9,348 bases of DNA from an uncultured Verrucomicrobiales bacterium (GTDB taxonomy: Bacteria > Verrucomicrobiota > Verrucomicrobiia > Limisphaerales > JACDHS01): positions 1 through 9,348 of the forward strand of contig CALJZV010000497.1 in NCBI GenBank assembly GCA_937983475.1. The letters run 5' to 3'. The position numbers were made by a program, and so were the translations under genes. Positions 6,009-9,348 of this stretch are shown here, piece by piece. Within the stretch, counting starts at the first letter, position 1; every line of letters begins with the position of its first letter. The notes beneath the pieces were generated by a model. That model was not told the origin of the DNA and ran no database searches. It saw only the letters and a list, made by a program, of their open reading frames with translations.

Positions 6009-7862
6009 TTATCCATGAATGATCAGTTGAATGTTTTCGGGCAGGTTTTTTGCCACTTCTGTCGCGACATTACCCTTGAGCAGGGATGCCAACCGGATGC
6101 GGTGAGAGGCTCCCAGAATTAGCATGTCCACGCCCAGCGTAGCTGACAAATCAAGGATAGTGGATGCGGCATTTTCGCTCACCACGTAAAGGGGCACGAC
6201 CGGCACTTCATTTTGGCGCCCCAATTCAAGCATGGCATACATGATCTCAGCAGCCTGGGGATCATCCTGCCATCGCGGACGGCCCGTCGGCTGTAACGGG
6301 CCAAGGAGGTTCACAGCCAGTTCCTTGACGTAAAGCACATACAAGGAGCCTTTTCGGAGGCGAGCCTCCTCCAGCGCAAAACGCAAGACAGGGGTCATGC
6401 CTCGCGCTGCCACCAGGATTGCCTGTCCGGGAGCGAGGTTTAAACGGAATTCCGGGACCGATTCTGGCGCCACATGCGCGGCCACTTCCTCGCTTACGGT
6501 TAATGTGCGCAATCCGGCTTTCCTTTGCGCATAGCCTCGAAATCCAAAACCCAATCCTAAAACGCAGCAAGCGAAGAACAGAGCGTCCGGCTTGGTTTTG
6601 GCTATGGTCAATTCGACGAAAAATAAAACAATGAATGAAATGGCCATGACGCCACGTTCAAACCATTTTAAGTTGAGCCGATTATTGAAGGTGCAGGATC
6701 CGAGATTGACCGCAATTGCCCCGACAACGCCGATGGCGTATAGGCCCGCAAGCGAATTCAATCCCGGAGAAAAAACCACCGTGAGGACGGGAAGAACTAT
6801 CGCCGTAAAAAGCGGCCAGCGCGGCACGCCATGCCGATTCAAGCGACAGAAGGACCGCGGCATCTCCTCATCCCGGGCCATCATGTAAATAAGCCCTATG
6901 AGCGCGCCGATGGCCGTGTTGACCGCGCTTACCAACAATAACCCAACCACCAGGCCCACAAAGATGCCAAACATGTTTCCAAAAGCAGGTCCCAGAGTTC
7001 TGGCCCCATATTGCTCGCCCAGAAAGCGGAGCATGTCCTCGTATCGCGCCAGAATCTCCGGCTCCAGTTCCTTGGGAAGGGAGAGCATTGCCCAACCCAG
7101 CAAGGAGGTGCCAATGACAACTTCGAGCGCCACCCATCCGATGGAACGCGTCGCTGTTTTGACAACGCGGGGATTGTCCATTGTCGCGCCCGGATCCAAT
7201 TTCATGACGCCGGTCAAATTCGCTATGGCCTCCACGCCGCTCAAAGCCAGGATCACCCCGGTGAACGCAATCCACTCCTCCTTGAAGGGGGCATAATGAT
7301 GGTCCAGATTGGCCAATGTCAGGTGTGGAATGCTCAAGCCAATAACAGCCAGCACCACCACGACCATCGGCATTGCCAGCCAAATGGCCACGCTCCCGCT
7401 GTGCTTGGGACCAAATACATTCATCGCGCCAACGCCTAAAATCAGCGCAACGGTGGCTGGCACGATATAGTTGGATGGAACCCCGAAATAAACCATCGCC
7501 GCCCAGCCACTCAACGCCGCAGTCACCGTAAAATTCGCCACCAGCAGCAGCGCGCCAATCACGGCCAGAAAGCGGCTTTGTCCCCGAGCAGCCGAATACA
7601 CGCCGCCGCCGTCGGGAAAATGACGGCACACCAGCACGTAATTGTAGGCCACCAAGGCTGTCAAAACACAGACCGCAAAAATGACAGGCAAAGCATGATA
7701 CCCAGAAGTGAACAAAAACTTGCGCTCGCCGCTCAGCGCAACCGGGCCGAGAAATGCCAATCCCACGACATAAGCCTTACTGGTGCCCCAGTCTCCATAC
7801 AGCAACGCAGCAGCCCGTTTCCAATCGACGTTCCGCGGACGGTGGATGCCGGAGCTATCCAT
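6009..7862 (-). CDS. APC superfamily permease with C-terminal universal stress (UspA-like) domain
   Basis: A 617-residue fusion starting at ATG 7862, with no clear Shine-Dalgarno sequence. Residues 20-450 hold about twelve membrane segments of the amino acid-polyamine-cation type: LLYGDWGTSKAYVVGLAF (20-37) as the first segment, FPDGGGVYSAARG (82-94), ILALSGVEAIANLTGV (204-219) in the position of the broken sixth segment, and the cytoplasmic loop RDEEMPRSFCRLNRHGVPRW (330-349) typical of the family. Residues 478-617 form a UspA-like cytoplasmic domain (AILVAARGMTPVLRFALEEA, then LGVDMLILGASHRIRLASLL and GNVATEVAKNLPENIQLIIH). The nucleotide motif G-2x-G-9x-G-[ST] keeps its spacing but reads G584-AS-H587-9x-G597-N598, so ATP binding may be lost or altered. 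The substrate (amino acid, amine or cation) cannot be told. It lies upstream of, but is probably separate from, the nitrogen cluster, which has its own promoter. Confidence 0.88.
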   Translation of the reverse strand: MDSSGIHRPRNVDWKRAAALLYGDWGTSKAYVVGLAFLGPVALSGERKFLFTSGYHALPVIFAVCVLTALVAYNYVLVCRHFPDGGGVYSAARGQSRFLAVIGALLLVANFTVTAALSGWAAMVYFGVPSNYIVPATVALILGVGAMNVFGPKHSGSVAIWLAMPMVVVVLAVIGLSIPHLTLANLDHHYAPFKEEWIAFTGVILALSGVEAIANLTGVMKLDPGATMDNPRVVKTATRSIGWVALEVVIGTSLLGWAMLSLPKELEPEILARYEDMLRFLGEQYGARTLGPAFGNMFGIFVGLVVGLLLVSAVNTAIGALIGLIYMMARDEEMPRSFCRLNRHGVPRWPLFTAIVLPVLTVVFSPGLNSLAGLYAIGVVGAIAVNLGSCTFNNRLNLKWFERGVMAISFIVLFFVELTIAKTKPDALFFACCVLGLGFGFRGYAQRKAGLRTLTVSEEVAAHVAPESVPEFRLNLAPGQAILVAARGMTPVLRFALEEARLRKGSLYVLYVKELAVNLLGPLQPTGRPRWQDDPQAAEIMYAMLELGRQNEVPVVPLYVVSENAASTILDLSATLGVDMLILGASHRIRLASLLKGNVATEVAKNLPENIQLIIHG

Positions 7863-8000
7863 ACTTCAAAAGCTTTGAATTACTGGATTAGCACCCATTT
7901 TAACCGCCCGGTTGGAGAACAGTTTCATCTTTATGTCACTCCAGTTCAATGGATGTTCTGTAATCGGTCAAATAAAGATTAAGCTTCGGATCATCTACCT

Positions 8001-8035
8001 AAAAAACACAAAACCGCGAGCGAACTCGCGGTTTT
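8001..8035 (-). terminator. Intrinsic terminator after the FN3/golvesin-like gene
   Basis: A perfect 11-bp stem (8010-8020 with 8025-8035, arm AAAACCGCGAG) carries a four-base loop that reads TTCG on the minus strand. There the stem ends in TTTT and continues GTGTTTTTT. It sits 27 bases beyond the stop codon at 8063-8065. It insulates the upstream APC promoter region (7863-8000), where I see no gene and no convincing promoter. Confidence 0.88.
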
Positions 8036-8062
8036 GCGGTTTTCAATCTATGCCTGACGCGG

Positions 8063-9303
8063 TTATGGAACAAATACCAGTTTGATGGCGTCAGCCATGA
8101 TCACGCGGCCCGAAACGGTGTCAGGGAAGTTGTCAGGAATCCTGACGTAACCGTTGGTGCCGGTCGCAAAGTTGACCGGCGATCCCAAAGCCACCCATTT
8201 GCCCCCGTTAATCTGCTGGTTTACAAAATTGGTCACAGAACCGCCGTTGTAAGAGACAATCACCGGCCCATTGGTGGTGCGATTGCTGCCCTGAGAGTGC
8301 CATTCGTATACCTGATAGTTGCCGGCCACTGAAATCGTGGGACGGAAGGTGACGAAGGCCGCACCAGTGCCTTTGGACTTGTAACGATAATCAACGCCAT
8401 ATTTATCGGCGGCGCTGGTAGCAAGAGTCCAGGTTCCAGTCAATTGAGCCGCAGGATTGTCAATGATGATATCCGCAACCGATTGGGTGGTGGCACTGGC
8501 TTGGTTTGAGTTGGGAGAATTGCCGCCCGAACCATTGGCGCGCACCACATAGTAGTAGGTGGTGCTGGGATTGAGCGCCGTATTGGTGAAGGTCGTCACA
8601 TTGACTCCCACGGTTCCGACATCGGTGTAAGGCCCGCCGGAGGTCGTGCTGCGGGAAACCGTAAAACCGGTTTCATTCGATGAATTATCCGTCCAGTTAA
8701 GCCGAATGGAGGTGGCCGACTCGGTAGTGGCAATCAGGCCACTCGGCGCCGCCGGAATGTTGGATTGCGTTGTGGCGCTGGCCTGAGCGGAATTGGCCGA
8801 AGATCCGCCGGCGTTAGTTGCGCGCACCACATAGTAATAGGTCGTGCTGGCCGCCAACCCGGTGTCGCTGTAAGAAGTGACATTGGCTCCCAGCGTCGCA
8901 ATGTCGGTGTAGGGCCCGCCGGAGGTCGTGCTGCGTCCCACAATGAAGTTGCTCTCGTTCGATGAGTTATCCACCCATGTCAGGTTGATTTGCGAGGAAC
9001 TGACCGCCGCGGCGTTCAATCCACTCGGCGCGGCAGGCGGATTCGGGAGCGTCGTCGCGCTGGCCTGCGCGGAGTTGGCCGAGGAACCGCCAGCGTTGCT
9101 CGCGCGCACCACATAGTAATAAGTCGTGTTCGCCGAAAGGCCCGTGTTGTTGTAGGAGGTCACGTTGGCCCCCAGCGTCGCAATGTCGGTGTAAGGCCCG
9201 CCGGAGGTCGTGCTCCGCGCCACAATGAAGTTGTCCTCGTTGCCGGAATTGTCGGTCCAAGTCAGGTTGATTTGCGAGGAACTGACCGCCGCGGCGTTAA
9301 GGC
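8063..9303 (-). CDS. Secreted FN3-repeat protein with golvesin-like C-terminal domain (5' partial)
   Basis: The frame stays open from TAA at 8063-8065 up to the last genomic base at 9303, giving 412 visible residues. The N-terminus, presumably with signal peptide and any catalytic domain, is lost at the contig end. The GTG at 9223 is not a start, because repeat homology continues beyond it (LNAAAVSSSQINLTW). Three fibronectin type III modules with a 94-residue period are at 9303-9050 (partial), 9037-8768 and 8755-8486. Each has the core tryptophan (SQINLTWVDNSSNE), RSTTSGGPYTD and TYYYVVRA. The last 136 residues (8473-8066) resemble the golvesin C-terminal-like beta-sandwich: IIIDNPAAQLTGTWTL, YEWHSQGSNRTTNGP, NQQINGGKWVALG and ADAIKLVFVP. 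This architecture is typical of secreted carbohydrate-active or peptidase-like proteins. No sorting signal is seen at the C-terminus. The enzyme activity is unknown. Confidence 0.85.
8486..9303 (-). repeat. 282-bp tandem repeats encoding FN3 modules
   Basis: Three units recur with an exact 282-base period. For example, the stretch encoding TSGGPYTD recurs near 8630, 8912 and 9194. The two upstream copies are nearly identical in places: 8979-9016 and 9261-9298 match over 38 bases. The third copy (8486-8755) has diverged more. The array runs into the contig end, so its true copy number is unknown. Confidence 0.85.
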
Positions 9304-9348
9304 AGATCGGAAGAGCGTCGTGTAGGGAAAGAGTGTAGATCTCGGTGG
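9304..9348. other. Illumina TruSeq adapter contamination (not genomic)
   Basis: The last 45 bases begin AGATCGGAAGAGCGTCGTGT and continue through GAGTGTAGATCTCGGTGG. This is the reverse complement of the Illumina universal (P5-side) adapter. The coding frame of the FN3 repeat is intact up to 9303 and has no homology to the other repeats beyond it, which places the junction precisely. These bases should be trimmed and not translated. Confidence 0.97.

Noticed and set aside
6868..7629. Minus-strand 253-codon frame inside the APC gene
   Set aside because: It is a shifted frame of the same strand, with Gly/Arg/Cys-rich low-complexity translation. The APC frame carries the membrane segments and family motifs.
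7863..7985. Sigma-70-like promoter for the APC gene (minus-strand TTGACC near 7978-7973)
   Set aside because: No acceptable -10 box occurs at 16-18 bases (TTGAAC or TGAACT only), so it is not reported as a feature.
8486..9303. Regularly spaced repeats considered as a CRISPR or satellite array
   Set aside because: The 282-bp period is in frame, encodes FN3 modules, and has no short repeat/spacer organisation.
8990..9325. Plus-strand 111-codon open frame reaching into the contig end
   Set aside because: It is antisense to the FN3 repeats and its last codons are translated adapter.

Overview
The window is the end of a draft bacterial contig, moderately GC-rich, and the last 45 bases are Illumina adapter rather than genome. 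No rRNA, tRNA, mobile element or CRISPR array was seen. The gene content suggests a Verrucomicrobia (Pedosphaera/Limisphaera-like) or Planctomycetes genome: a large protein with a pseudopilin-like C-terminal tail, a secreted protein with repeated fibronectin type III modules and a golvesin-like C-terminus, an APC permease fused to a universal stress domain, and mostly weak Shine-Dalgarno sequences. This placement is inferred from family knowledge, not from a phylogenetic marker.

Layout. Positions 1-2365 hold three plus-strand genes: the C-terminal part of a protein of unknown function (1-708), a conserved 185-residue protein of unknown function (853-1410), and an AEC-family (auxin efflux carrier/malonate-malate permease type) transporter (1421-2365). 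The last two are 10 bases apart and look co-transcribed. They converge on a minus-strand nitrogen assimilation cluster read in the order PII signal protein (5809-5471), ammonium transporter AmtB (5403-4045) and type I-beta glutamine synthetase (3921-2485), closed by a strong intrinsic terminator at 2421-2455. Further upstream on the minus strand lies a 617-residue APC transporter with a C-terminal UspA-like domain (7862-6009). At the contig edge is the 3' part of a secreted FN3-repeat/golvesin-like protein (9303-8063) with its own terminator (8001-8035).

How the genes work together. AmtB brings in ammonium, glutamine synthetase fixes it onto glutamate, and PII reports nitrogen status and gates AmtB. 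The modification sites of the classical cascade are visible: Tyr51 of PII (uridylylation) and Tyr407 of GlnA (adenylylation). A near-consensus sigma-54 (-24/-12) promoter lies on the minus strand at 5873-5858, with its predicted start about 38 bases before the PII start codon. This supports RpoN/NtrC-type control of the cluster. A 15-bp imperfect inverted repeat between amtB and glnA may tune glnA relative to the upstream genes.

No clearly new multi-gene system is visible. The most useful observations are the adapter contamination and contig break inside an FN3 repeat array, the sigma-54 promoter, the amtB-glnA intergenic hairpin, the degenerate nucleotide motif in the fused stress domain, and the unassigned His-rich protein beside the AEC transporter.
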